64,000 bases of DNA from Verrucomicrobiia bacterium DG1235 (GTDB taxonomy: Bacteria > Verrucomicrobiota > Verrucomicrobiia > Opitutales > Opitutaceae). This document shows, piece by piece, positions 34,238 to 43,814 of the stretch. The position numbers and the translations under genes are program-made. Numbering within the stretch: the stretch's first letter is position 1; every line of letters starts with the position of its first letter. The notes beneath the pieces were generated by a model. The model was not told the DNA's origin and made no database searches. It worked only from the letters and a program-made list of their open reading frames with translations. The stretch is from positions 2,589,973-2,653,972 of the forward strand of contig DS990592.1 of assembly GCA_000155695.1 (NCBI GenBank). The letters run 5' to 3'.

Positions 34238-37200
34238 ATGATCGCTGTCCCATCCCTCATCAAACGAGACATTGTCTCTGTATACCTAGCATTTCTCGCC
34301 TGCTTCGCCACCACGCTTTCCCAAGCCCAGGAGCACGGCGTCCTCCGAGAAGTCTGGAATAACGTAAAAGGCTCCGAGATCGAGCAACTACTCGCCAGCC
34401 CGAAATACCCGGACTCCCCCTCGTTCTCACGCGTCATCCGAACCCTATCGACCCCCACCAACCACGGCGACTTCTACGGCACCCGACTCAGGGCCTACCT
34501 CACACCCAGCCAAACCGGAGACTACACCTTCTGGATCGTCGGCGACCACAAGGGCGTGCTCTACCTCAGCCCCGACATATCCGCATCCGCCGCGATCGAA
34601 ATCGCATCCGTCCCAAATTCCACAAAACGCTCGCAATGGGAAAAGTACCCCCAACAAAAGTCTGCCACCCAACACCTTATCGCCGGACAGACCTACTACA
34701 TCGAAGTCCTGCACAAAGAGAGCTGGGGCTCGGATTTCGTTGCTGTTAACTGGGAGCTCCCAGGCGCCTTCCCACGCCAAGAAATCCCCATCGCCGAGCT
34801 CATCCCCTACGACCCTGAAAACCCACTCGAACCCAGCGAACCAAACGATCCCCCGACCGAGCCAACCGACACCCTCGACGTCGATGCGGGCGCTGACTTC
34901 GAAACCTTTCTCCCCAGAACCGAATTCTCCCTGGCTGGCAGCGCCCTCTCCACCAACGCGCCCGCCGAATCGCTAGACGTCTCCTGGATCCAAATCTCCG
35001 GTCTACCGTCCACCCTCGCAAACAGTCAAACCCTCACCCCGACCCTCACCGCCTCCACTGCCGGTACCCGCATCTACCGCCTAACTGTCGACGACGGCGT
35101 CAACACCCTCAGCGACGAAATCACCGTTACCGTCAGCCCGCCTCTCGCCGCAAACACCGGCGCCTTCCGCCAAGAAATCTGGCTACGCGTCGAAGGCGGC
35201 AGCATCGACTCCCTCCTCAATCATCCCGACTTCCCAGACGCGCCCCAACTGCTTCGCGAAACCACCGAGCCTTTCGGACCGCGCAACTGGGCGGACAACT
35301 ACGGCGTCCGTACCCAAGGCCTCATCACACCGCCCTCAAGCGACTTCTATACCTTCTACGTGATGGGCGATCACGAAGCCGAACTCTACCTGAGCGACTC
35401 TCAGTCAAACACCAACGCCACCCTCATCGCCTTCACACCTTCCCCTACCAACGAAAACGCCTGGACCCAATTTCCCGCCCAGAAATCCAGCCCCGTCTAC
35501 CTCGAAAAAGGCTCCCTCTACTATGTGGAGATCCTCTTCGCGGCCGGATCCGGTTCCGACTTCCACGGTATTGCCTGGAGCTCCGACGACGGTCCCATCC
35601 AACCCTTGGGCAAGGAGTTCTTCGTCCCAACGACTCCCGCCAACTCCGCCCCGCCCCTATCCGATTCCGTAGCCGCATACCCGTACGCAGGCCCCGACCA
35701 GCAGCACACCGCCCCCGCAAACACAGTCACCCTTTCCGGACAAGCCACCCGCGTCGGTTCCAGCTCCCCTAGCCTACAAGTCACCTGGACCTACCTCGGC
35801 AGCAATCCTGCCGTTTCCATCATTTCTCCATCCTCCCTCGATACCACAGTCTCTCTCGACGGAGCAGGGGCCTACGACTTCCGACTCTCCCTCACCGCCA
35901 ACGGACAAACTCGATTCGACGACGTATCCATAACTATACTACCAAAACCAACCGACACCGGAAACGGCCTCACCCGCTCCGTTTGGCTCAACATTCGCGG
36001 CAACACCGTCAAGCACCTCACCAACGAAGACTCTCTCCTCGAAAACCCACACTTCGAAGATACCGTATCCACCGCTGAACTACCTTCAAACTGGACCGAC
36101 AACTACGGCTCCCGCCTCATCGGCTTCGTTCACCCACCGGTCACCGGACAATACCGTTTCGCCATCGCCGCCGACGATACCGCGGAATTGCGACTCAGCA
36201 CCAACGAAGATCCGGAAAACAGCCAGCTCATCGCCCAATCAACCAAAAGCACACCCCCTCGCGACTGGAACCGACGCGGCGAGCAAAAGTCAGGCCTCAT
36301 CACTCTCACCGCTGGCGAAAAGTACTTCATCGAAGCCCTTCACAAAGAAGGCCTCCGCCAAGACCACCTCGCCATTGGATGGACCGGACCGAGCATCAGC
36401 GAAATGCAGGTCATCGATAACCAATACCTCTCGCCCGCCTACCTCTCGCGAGCGATGCACCCAGAGATCATCATCCACATCGAAGGCCAAAAAGACCTGC
36501 TCTGGCCGGAAAGCCAAATCTCCCTCAAATCCCTCGTCTACGACCAAAACGAAGGTCCCGAAGCCCTCACATACAGCTGGAGCTCCTCCCCGACAGGTCT
36601 CACTTTCACTCACCCAAATCGTCCCAACACCGACACCTCCTTCCCCGGTCCGGGCGACTACACCCTCACCCTGACCGTCTCAGACGGCTCTCACTCTGTC
36701 GCGGAAAGCGTCACTGTCTCGATCACTCCACCCGTCGCCCCAAACACCGGCAGCGTCACCCGTGAAGTCTGGCTCGACCTCCCGGGCTACCTCATGGTCA
36801 ACCTGCTCGCCGATCCTCGCTACCCGGACAGTCCTGACTTTGTGGATACTTTACCTTCTTTCGAATTGCCAGCCAACTGGGCTGACCACTACGGCGCTCG
36901 TGTTCGCGCTTACCTCCATCCTCCCGAGACCGGAAACTACCGCTTCTACGTATCCGCCAACGAGTTCGCAAAAGTCTCCATCGATCTCAACGGCGACAAC
37001 TTCGAGAACATCACGGAAATCATTGAAACTGGCGGACCGACCAAATCAAAAGTCTGGGACCAAAGGTCAGACCAAGCTTCAACCCTCATCCCGCTCCAGA
37101 AAGGCAAGAGATACGCCATCGAGCTGCTCCACCGCGAAATCCAAGACGGCGAGCACGCCACCCTCGCCTGGCAACTCCCCAATAGCGAAGAAATTTCACC

Positions 37201-39898
37201 CATTTCCACCGCCTACGTCTCCCCTGTTTCTACCGCGCCTCCCGTATCCAAAAACCTCATCGCCGCCGCTCCTGCCGACATTCAACTCAGTTGGCCAGAA
37301 AACACCGCCGATCTCCTCGGTAAAGCAGTCGATCAAATATATGGACCCGAAACCCTCGCCACCCGCTGGGAACAAATCGCCGGCCTCGGCAAAGCGAGCT
37401 TCTCGTCTTCTACCGCGCTACAGACTACCGTCCATCTGTCTCAGCCGGGCAACTACACAATACGCCTCTACGCAAGCGACGGCTCCGAGGAAATATACGA
37501 CGAGATGAACATCTATGTCGAAGGTGCCATCTCTTCCGAAACAGGAGGCGTCACGCGCTCCATCTACACAGACGTGGCAGGCGATCGGGTAGCCGACCTC
37601 ATCGTGGATCCAAAATTTCCTGCAGCCCCCGACGAAGCCGACACTCTCTTCCTCCTGGATTCGGGCTCGGAAAACAGCAACCGCGACCAGTACGGAACCC
37701 TCGTCACCGGCCTACTCACCCCTCCCGCAAGCGGAGCCTATCGCTTCAGCGTCTCGGGCAACGATTGGGTCGAACTCTGGCTCAGCTCGGACGAATCGCC
37801 GGGCAACAGAAGACTAGTCGCCTTCACCCCTCGTTCCACAGGAAGATACGAGTGGGACCTGTATCCAGAATACCAAACATCCGACGAAATACCCCTCGAA
37901 CAGGACCAGCAGTACTACCTCGAAATCCGCCACAAAGAATCCTCGTCCGACGATCACTTCGCAGTCGCATGGCTTCGCCCGGATCGGACTGAAATGGAAA
38001 TCGTCCAAAGCGCCTTCCTCTCAAACAAAGACGGCTCCAGCAGCGGACCCGCACCACAGATAAACCTTATCGGCAACGAGCAATTATCAATCACCGTAGG
38101 CGATAGCTTCATCGAACCGGGCTTCCAAGCCTTCGACCTCAACGGAAATGACATCTCGAGCCAAGTTCACGTCGCCAACTCCATCGACACGGAAACACCG
38201 GGCACCTACGCGATCTACTACCAAGTTACCAATCCTCAGAACGGCTTCGCCGAAACCGTAGTACGCGCCGTCAAAGTCGAAATCGCCGAAAGCAACCAAG
38301 CATCGTATCCTGCCAATAACTACACGCCACCCACCCCCGTCGCCTGGAACGAACCGAATCCTGATTCAATCTCCGAAAACGAAGCCTCCCGCTTCCTAGC
38401 TCAAGCTACTTTCGGCCCGACGAAGACAGACATCGCCCGCTTGCAGCAGATCGGCTACTCCGCTTGGATCGACGAACAGCTCGCCCTCGAGCCAAGCCTC
38501 CACCGCTCCCTCATGGAAAGCATCAGGCACGACATCGAAGAGCTTGGCTACCCGCCTCATCCCCGCGAACGCATCGCTACCTGGTGGACCCGCGCCGTTA
38601 CCGCTCCGGATCAACTCAGGCAGAGAGTCGCCTTCGCATTGAGCGAACTCCTCGTCGTTTCGGACAAAGAAGCCTTCCTCGACTACGCCTACGAAACCGC
38701 TAACTACTACGACATTCTAGTACGCAACGCCTTCGGCGATTACGAGCAACTCCTCTTCGAGGTCACCCTAAGCCCCATCATGGGCGAATTCCTAACCATG
38801 CTTCGCAGCGAAAAATCGTCTCCAGACGAGAACTACGCTCGCGAGCTCCTCCAGCTTTTCACTATCGGCCTCGTTCAGCTGAATCCTGACGGCACCTCCG
38901 TTACCGACGAATTCGGCGATCCCATCCCAACCTACGACAACCAGCTCATCCTAGAGCTCTCACGAGTCTTCACCGGCTGGAGCTACGCAAGTTCAACCGA
39001 CTTCTACTTCAGCCCCTACGCCGGCACCGACCGCTTCTCGCCTATGGTTCCCTTCAGCGAGTTTCACGACTCCGGCGAAAAGACACTCCTCGGCGGCTTT
39101 ACCCTTCCACAAGGCCTGACTCCGGCCGCCGACATCAAACAAGCGCTCAAGCACATCGTCTCCCACCCCAACACCGCCCCCTTCGTATCCCACTTTCTCA
39201 TACAACGCCTCACCACGAGCAACCCCAGCCCTGACTACGTCTACCGAGTCGCCCAAAAGTTCTACGACGACAGTACCGGGCAAAGCGGAAATCTCGGAGC
39301 CGTCGTCAAAGCAATCCTCCTCGACCCGGAAGCGAGAGATCCAGACACCTACGCCGCCGAAGACTTCGGAAAGCTTCGCGAACCTGTCATCCGCCTCAGC
39401 CACCTCATGCGTAGTTTCGAGGCAAGTACAAACAGCAACCCTCCCATTTCCGGCCGCTATCCCGTATCCGTCACCACCGCCACCTTCGCCCAAGCCCCCT
39501 TGCAAGCCCCAAGCGTATTCAATTTCTTCGAGCCCAACTACGCACCGCCGGGCATCATCGCAGAGTCAGGGCTGATTGCTCCAGAATTCGGCATCACCAC
39601 CGAAGTCACCATCGTCGATACCGCCAATTTCCTCAGCGAATCAATCAACCTATCCATACCCTGCCTCTACCTCTACTCTGGCTACATGCCGCTAGACCTT
39701 TCAGAGCTAATCTCCAAAGCCCCCGACTCAGACCTCCTCATCAACGAATTGGACACGCTCCTCACATCCGGCAGCCTGTCACCAGAAACTCGAGACATCA
39801 TTAAAACGACCCTCGATGCAATCAACGACCCAGTAAGAAGGACTAAAACGGCCCTCGAGCTCATTATTACCAGCCCGGAGTACGCCATCCAGAAATAG
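34238..39898 (+). CDS. Giant secreted PA14/Ig-repeat DUF1800 protein, copy 2
   Basis: The 1886-residue paralogue of the protein at 25404 has the same plan. A signal peptide (1-31, ends LSQAQ) is followed by five PA14/Ig modules, beginning near 34, 308, 576 and further on, then the DUF5011-like domain (GDSFIEPGFQAFDLNGND) and DUF1800 (FLAQATFGPTKTD, LRQRVAFALSELLVV, DENYARELLQLFTIGL). It is 255 residues shorter. The Ig domain before its third PA14 module resembles the one before module four of copy 1. One Ig-PA14 unit (about residues 460-725 of copy 1) is therefore missing here. A proline-rich linker (PLEPSEPNDPPTEPTD) is inserted after the first PA14. DUF1501 follows after 5 bp. Confidence 0.88.
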   Translation: MIAVPSLIKRDIVSVYLAFLACFATTLSQAQEHGVLREVWNNVKGSEIEQLLASPKYPDSPSFSRVIRTLSTPTNHGDFYGTRLRAYLTPSQTGDYTFWIVGDHKGVLYLSPDISASAAIEIASVPNSTKRSQWEKYPQQKSATQHLIAGQTYYIEVLHKESWGSDFVAVNWELPGAFPRQEIPIAELIPYDPENPLEPSEPNDPPTEPTDTLDVDAGADFETFLPRTEFSLAGSALSTNAPAESLDVSWIQISGLPSTLANSQTLTPTLTASTAGTRIYRLTVDDGVNTLSDEITVTVSPPLAANTGAFRQEIWLRVEGGSIDSLLNHPDFPDAPQLLRETTEPFGPRNWADNYGVRTQGLITPPSSDFYTFYVMGDHEAELYLSDSQSNTNATLIAFTPSPTNENAWTQFPAQKSSPVYLEKGSLYYVEILFAAGSGSDFHGIAWSSDDGPIQPLGKEFFVPTTPANSAPPLSDSVAAYPYAGPDQQHTAPANTVTLSGQATRVGSSSPSLQVTWTYLGSNPAVSIISPSSLDTTVSLDGAGAYDFRLSLTANGQTRFDDVSITILPKPTDTGNGLTRSVWLNIRGNTVKHLTNEDSLLENPHFEDTVSTAELPSNWTDNYGSRLIGFVHPPVTGQYRFAIAADDTAELRLSTNEDPENSQLIAQSTKSTPPRDWNRRGEQKSGLITLTAGEKYFIEALHKEGLRQDHLAIGWTGPSISEMQVIDNQYLSPAYLSRAMHPEIIIHIEGQKDLLWPESQISLKSLVYDQNEGPEALTYSWSSSPTGLTFTHPNRPNTDTSFPGPGDYTLTLTVSDGSHSVAESVTVSITPPVAPNTGSVTREVWLDLPGYLMVNLLADPRYPDSPDFVDTLPSFELPANWADHYGARVRAYLHPPETGNYRFYVSANEFAKVSIDLNGDNFENITEIIETGGPTKSKVWDQRSDQASTLIPLQKGKRYAIELLHREIQDGEHATLAWQLPNSEEISPISTAYVSPVSTAPPVSKNLIAAAPADIQLSWPENTADLLGKAVDQIYGPETLATRWEQIAGLGKASFSSSTALQTTVHLSQPGNYTIRLYASDGSEEIYDEMNIYVEGAISSETGGVTRSIYTDVAGDRVADLIVDPKFPAAPDEADTLFLLDSGSENSNRDQYGTLVTGLLTPPASGAYRFSVSGNDWVELWLSSDESPGNRRLVAFTPRSTGRYEWDLYPEYQTSDEIPLEQDQQYYLEIRHKESSSDDHFAVAWLRPDRTEMEIVQSAFLSNKDGSSSGPAPQINLIGNEQLSITVGDSFIEPGFQAFDLNGNDISSQVHVANSIDTETPGTYAIYYQVTNPQNGFAETVVRAVKVEIAESNQASYPANNYTPPTPVAWNEPNPDSISENEASRFLAQATFGPTKTDIARLQQIGYSAWIDEQLALEPSLHRSLMESIRHDIEELGYPPHPRERIATWWTRAVTAPDQLRQRVAFALSELLVVSDKEAFLDYAYETANYYDILVRNAFGDYEQLLFEVTLSPIMGEFLTMLRSEKSSPDENYARELLQLFTIGLVQLNPDGTSVTDEFGDPIPTYDNQLILELSRVFTGWSYASSTDFYFSPYAGTDRFSPMVPFSEFHDSGEKTLLGGFTLPQGLTPAADIKQALKHIVSHPNTAPFVSHFLIQRLTTSNPSPDYVYRVAQKFYDDSTGQSGNLGAVVKAILLDPEARDPDTYAAEDFGKLREPVIRLSHLMRSFEASTNSNPPISGRYPVSVTTATFAQAPLQAPSVFNFFEPNYAPPGIIAESGLIAPEFGITTEVTIVDTANFLSESINLSIPCLYLYSGYMPLDLSELISKAPDSDLLINELDTLLTSGSLSPETRDIIKTTLDAINDPVRRTKTALELIITSPEYAIQK

Positions 39899-39903
39899 GA
39901 ACC

Positions 39904-41298
39904 ATGAACCAAGATCCCAATTTCAATCCCATCAATCGACGTCGCTTCCTAAAGCTCTCCGCCTGCGCCGCCGTCGGCACCACAAGCCTCTTCGACACCC
40001 TCCTAAACCTCCGCCAGCTCAATGCCGCATCCGCTGGCGTCCTCGGCAGCAACGAAGACTACAAGGCCCTCGTTTGCATTTTCCTCTACGGAGGCAACGA
40101 TTCTAACAACACCCTTATCCCTACCAATACCGCCGACTACAGCCTCTACGCCGCAGGCCGCGAACAACTCACGCTCCCCAAATCAGAGTTGCTCGCTCTC
40201 GCTTCCTTGAACACGCAGGGTCGCCCCTTCGGTATCCACCCTTCCCTTACAGGCTGCCGTGATCTCTTTGATTCCGGAGACCTCGCCTTCGTCGCAAACG
40301 TCGGCACCCTTTTCGCGCCGGCCAGTCTATCGGATTTCCGAAACAAAACCTCAGCCATTCCAAGCCACCTCTTCTCCCACAGCGATCAACAAGTACTCTG
40401 GCAAACCTCCGTCAAAGAAGACCCAGCTGCCGTGCGCACAGGTTGGGGCGGACGGGCCGCCGATCTCATCCATTCCATCCACAACGACCAGTCCACCTCC
40501 ATGCTCGTCTCCATCGCGGGCGCAAACTTCTTCCAGGTTGGCGAAAACCTTCTCCCCTTCCACATGGACGCTGCAGGAGCCCGCAGCTACGAAATCCTCA
40601 ACGGCTCCGATCAATACGCCACCACTCGCGCCGAGAGTTTCCGCCAACTCCTCGAAAGAGACTACGCCCACAAGATGGAGCAAACCTTCGCCGACATCTC
40701 TCTGTCCTCGATCAAAAACGCCGATACCTTCAATGCCGCAATCGGCGACGCAAGCAGCTTCGACATGCTGCCCAACACCGGCCTCGGAGACCAGCTACGC
40801 ATGGTCGCGAAACTCATCCAATCCCGCGAAGCGCTCGGCCAACGTCGCCAAATCTTCTTCGTCGCCACCGGAGGCTACGACACCCATGGCCCTCAGCTCA
40901 ACCAACACGCTGGCCTGCTGAGCGAACTCGACGGAGCGATCAAAGGTTTCCACGGAGCCCTCGACTCCATCAACGCCCTCGACAAAGTCACCTCCTTCAC
41001 CGCATCCGACTTCGGACGCACCTTCGACTCAAACGGCCGCGGCTCCGACCACGGCTGGGGCGGACACCACATGGTCATGGGCGGAGCCGTAAACGGCCAA
41101 CGCATCTACGGCCAATTCCCCAACATCACCCCCGGCAGCGAGCACGACACAGGCCGCGGTCGCTGGCTTCCCACCACTTCCGTCGATCAATACGGAGCAA
41201 CCATCGCACGCTGGTTCGGACTCAGCGAAAGCGAGCTCCCCAGCGTCTTCCCAAACATCGGAAACTTCGCCACCTCCAACCTCGGCTTCATGGCCTAG
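39904..41298 (+). CDS. Tat-exported DUF1501 protein, copy 2
   Basis: The 464-residue paralogue of the protein at 31836 keeps all the motifs noted there. These are a twin-arginine signal (NRRRFLKLSACAAVGTTS), ALVCIFLYGGNDSNNTLIP, LFSHSDQQVLWQTS, FFVATGGYDTHGPQ, TASDFGRTFDSNGRGSDHGWG and the closing GNFATSNLGFM. Divergence is spread over the protein, with a shorter stretch after the signal peptide. The two copies are thus not a recent assembly duplicate. It is placed 5 bp after the DUF1800 gene and 15 bp before the GspG-like gene. Confidence 0.92.
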   Translation: MNQDPNFNPINRRRFLKLSACAAVGTTSLFDTLLNLRQLNAASAGVLGSNEDYKALVCIFLYGGNDSNNTLIPTNTADYSLYAAGREQLTLPKSELLALASLNTQGRPFGIHPSLTGCRDLFDSGDLAFVANVGTLFAPASLSDFRNKTSAIPSHLFSHSDQQVLWQTSVKEDPAAVRTGWGGRAADLIHSIHNDQSTSMLVSIAGANFFQVGENLLPFHMDAAGARSYEILNGSDQYATTRAESFRQLLERDYAHKMEQTFADISLSSIKNADTFNAAIGDASSFDMLPNTGLGDQLRMVAKLIQSREALGQRRQIFFVATGGYDTHGPQLNQHAGLLSELDGAIKGFHGALDSINALDKVTSFTASDFGRTFDSNGRGSDHGWGGHHMVMGGAVNGQRIYGQFPNITPGSEHDTGRGRWLPTTSVDQYGATIARWFGLSESELPSVFPNIGNFATSNLGFMA

Positions 41299-41313
41299 GC
41301 TGCAAAACGCTCC

Positions 41314-41853
41314 GTGACCAAACCAAAAATCCTAACCATACTCGCCCTGCTCACCATCGGCGTCTACATCGGTTCACGATCACCAAAATCGTATCCAGAT
41401 TCCGAACACACCTCCTCGTCCAAATCATCGACCGACAAGATCAGCGAAATCAAGGCCATCCCAAAACCCCTCCCGCCCAAGATGACTCCAGTCTCCCCTC
41501 CCCAAGCTACCACCGTCACCCGCAACGGCCTCGCCGGCCATTCCGATCCCCAAGCCAATCCCCAGCAGGACATCCTTGTGATCAAGCACCTCTTTAGCGA
41601 GATTCGCACCGTATTCCGCGAACTCCCCATCGGCGAAAACCAACAAATCGCCGCCTTTCTCCTCGGAGAAAACTCCCGGCATATCGCCTACATCCAAAAA
41701 AACTCGCCACACCTAAACGACGACGGCGAAATCATCGACCGCTGGGGCACCCCCTACTTCTTCCACGCCATGAGTCGCCACCAGATCGACATCCGTTCCG
41801 CTGGCCCAGATCGCATCCTCTGGTCCCAAGACGACCTGACCTCCCATCAGTGA
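41314..41853 (+). CDS. Membrane-anchored GspG-like protein, copy 2
   Basis: The 179-residue paralogue of the protein at 33243 starts with GTG. It has an N-terminal hydrophobic helix (about 5-19, ILTILALLTIGVYIG), a Ser/Pro-rich linker (about 22-68), and the conserved C-terminal part. That part contains LVIKHLFSEIRTVFRELPIGE, NDDGEIIDRWGTPYFFHAMS and SAGPDRILWSQDDL. The first helix region is the least conserved, whereas the 'FRELPIGE' helix and the GspG-like end are strongly kept. The latter parts probably carry the function. It closes the second cassette. Confidence 0.7.
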   Translation: MTKPKILTILALLTIGVYIGSRSPKSYPDSEHTSSSKSSTDKISEIKAIPKPLPPKMTPVSPPQATTVTRNGLAGHSDPQANPQQDILVIKHLFSEIRTVFRELPIGENQQIAAFLLGENSRHIAYIQKNSPHLNDDGEIIDRWGTPYFFHAMSRHQIDIRSAGPDRILWSQDDLTSHQ

Positions 41854-41943
41854 CCAACCTAACCGGTCTATTCTGGTGTCAGCAAAAATTCGTTACACAA
41901 AACCATTTTCAGCCCCCCCAAAAAAGTTCCTTTCAGAACAAAA

Positions 41944-41970
41944 CCAGCCTTATATGGCTGGCACCCACAA
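41944..41970 (-). terminator. Terminator for the sigma-54 regulator gene
   Basis: Perfect 6-bp arms CCAGCC (41944-41949) and GGCTGG (41956-41961). On the minus strand the stem is followed by TTTTGTT. It lies between convergent genes and suits the minus-strand regulator. The rest of the 41854-42073 spacer shows nothing notable. Confidence 0.55.
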
Positions 41971-42073
41971 CCCGATTCTTTGTGCCTTTTCGTAGCCAAT
42001 AAATAGTTTAGACAACTTCTCTTCCACTAGCCAATCCTACACGGATACCAAGCACAGCGAAGACACGCACCCC

Positions 42074-43486
42074 TCAGTCCTTCTTGCCCCTTTTCCCCTT
42101 GCGATAGCGAATATAGTCTCGCGCCACGCCAACACGTCGCGCCGCTTTGGATACGTTTCCATCACACTCCTCGATCGCCAAATCGATCAGTCGATCAATC
42201 GCCCGCTCCAGCGAAAACCCTTCCTCCGGCAACTCCCAAGCGGGATTCAGCCAGTCTCCCCCTTCGCTCCCCGAAACCTCTTCCGAAGAACTCGACACGC
42301 TCGGCATCCCCAAAAACTCCAAGCTCCGCGGATCGCCCAATACCAAAGCCCGCTCGATCTCGTGCTCGAGCTCCCGCACATTACCCGGCCAATCATAATT
42401 CGCTATCCACCTACGACACCGCTCCGAAAAAGCCGCATCCTTGTATCCATACTTTCGAGCCAAGTTAACCAGCAAATGCTCTGCCATGCGCAAAGCGTCG
42501 TCTCCTCGCTCCCTCAGCGGCGGAATCACAAAACTCAACAAGTTCAGCCGATGATACAAATCCTCGCGAAAATCGCCCTGCTCTGCCAACTCCTTTAGCG
42601 AACGGTTCGACGCGGCGATCAAACGCACGTTCACCTCGATCTGCTTACTGCTCCCCACTTTTCGGATACGCCCTTCCTCTATCGCCGTCAGCACTTTCGC
42701 CTGAAGTCCAGGTGACAAACTCGCAATCTCGTCCAAAAAAAGCGTTCCGCCATCCGCCGCCTCAAACAAGCCGATCCGCGCCTGCTTCGCATCCGTAAAC
42801 GCGCCCTTCTCATGACCAAAAAGTTCCGACTCGGCCAACTGCTCCGGCAAAGCCGCGCAATTCACCACCACTAGCTCCTTGTCGCTGCGGGACCCATTCG
42901 CATGCAGCCAGCGAGCCACGCTCGTCTTCCCCGTCCCCGTTTCGCCTTCAATCAAAACCGGCGGCAGCTTATCACTAAGCCGCCGATCCGCCTCGATCAC
43001 CTTTTGCAGCTGCCCTCGAAACACATCGAGCGACTCGCCAAAAAACAAACCCTCGTCCGACGAAACCGAACCAGCCGGCAAATTCCGATGTCGCTTCAAC
43101 CTCCTTTGACGACGCCCACTCTCCGCCCGCCCGAGCACCAGCGGCACTTCCTGTGGATCAAACGGCTTAGCAAGATAATCGCTCGCCCCCCGCTTCATCG
43201 CCTCGACCGCCACCTTTACGCCACCATCAGCCGTCATGATCACGATCGGAATATCTCCCTGCTCAATCGCCACCTCTATCAAATCAAGCCCCAAGCCATC
43301 CGGCAAATTCACATCCGCCAACACATAGTCTAGCGGCAAATTCTCCAAAGCGTTTCTTCCCTCCGCCAAAGTCCCGACCGCAGTGCAAGCCGCGCCCTGA
43401 GATTCCAAATACGCCGCCAAACGCTTCCTCAGCAAAACCTCGTCTTCCACCACCAAGATCTCACGTCCGCCTAGCAATCCGCTCAT
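42074..43486 (-). CDS. Sigma-54-dependent response regulator (NtrC type)
   Basis: The 470-residue protein has a receiver domain (about 8-120; acidic E14/D15 pocket, phospho-acceptor D58 in YVLADVNLPDG, conserved K107 in YLAKPFD). The AAA+ domain (about 145-385) has Walker A GETGTGKT (181-188) and Walker B GGTLFLDEI. A C-terminal Fis-type helix-turn-helix is present (NVSKAARRVGVARDYIRYR). The sigma-54 contact loop reads GAFTDA (228-233) rather than the usual GAFTGA. It should activate sigma-54 promoters after phosphorylation. No kinase gene adjoins it. A DUF350/transglutaminase-like pair is divergent from it. Confidence 0.93.
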   Translation of the reverse strand: MSGLLGGREILVVEDEVLLRKRLAAYLESQGAACTAVGTLAEGRNALENLPLDYVLADVNLPDGLGLDLIEVAIEQGDIPIVIMTADGGVKVAVEAMKRGASDYLAKPFDPQEVPLVLGRAESGRRQRRLKRHRNLPAGSVSSDEGLFFGESLDVFRGQLQKVIEADRRLSDKLPPVLIEGETGTGKTSVARWLHANGSRSDKELVVVNCAALPEQLAESELFGHEKGAFTDAKQARIGLFEAADGGTLFLDEIASLSPGLQAKVLTAIEEGRIRKVGSSKQIEVNVRLIAASNRSLKELAEQGDFREDLYHRLNLLSFVIPPLRERGDDALRMAEHLLVNLARKYGYKDAAFSERCRRWIANYDWPGNVRELEHEIERALVLGDPRSLEFLGMPSVSSSSEEVSGSEGGDWLNPAWELPEEGFSLERAIDRLIDLAIEECDGNVSKAARRVGVARDYIRYRKGKRGKKD

Positions 43487-43583
43487 GTATCCACCAAGCC
43501 CTCACTCCGACAAAGAATCAAGCCCAACCGTAACCGTCATTTCTTCTTCACACTTTTGATAACTCCCTCCACCCTCCGAACAC

Positions 43584-43814
43584 ATGGACTTTAACTTCCT
43601 CCTCGCCTCCTTCGCTAACCTCCTCCTCAGCGTCACCTACACCGTCATCTCCCTCTTCTGCGGAGTCTACGCCATCAAGCTCATCGATCATTTCCTCCTC
43701 AAGAAAATCGACATCGAAGAAGAGCTTAAGAAAAACAACACCTCCGTCGCCATCTTCGCATCCAGCCTCCTCATCTTCGTCGCCATCATCATCTCCTTCG
43801 GACTGCGCAGCTAA
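43584..43814 (+). CDS. DUF350-like small membrane protein
   Basis: The 76-residue protein has two hydrophobic helices (about 6-32 and 52-72) joined by a charged loop, LLKKIDIEEELKKNNTSVA. This resembles the DUF350 family, half the usual four-helix length. Its stop overlaps the ATG of the next gene by one base, indicating translational coupling. DUF350 proteins are often found near transglutaminase-like, ATP-grasp or potassium-channel genes; their role is unsettled. Confidence 0.7.
   Translation: MDFNFLLASFANLLLSVTYTVISLFCGVYAIKLIDHFLLKKIDIEEELKKNNTSVAIFASSLLIFVAIIISFGLRS

Noticed and set aside
31836-41298. The two DUF1501 genes as an assembly artefact
   Set aside because: The paralogues differ at many scattered positions, in length and in their leaders. 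They are diverged duplicates, not a copied contig segment.
40443-41597. 384-codon plus-strand frame overlapping the second DUF1501 gene
   Set aside because: Arg/Pro-rich out-of-frame reading of a well-conserved DUF1501 gene.
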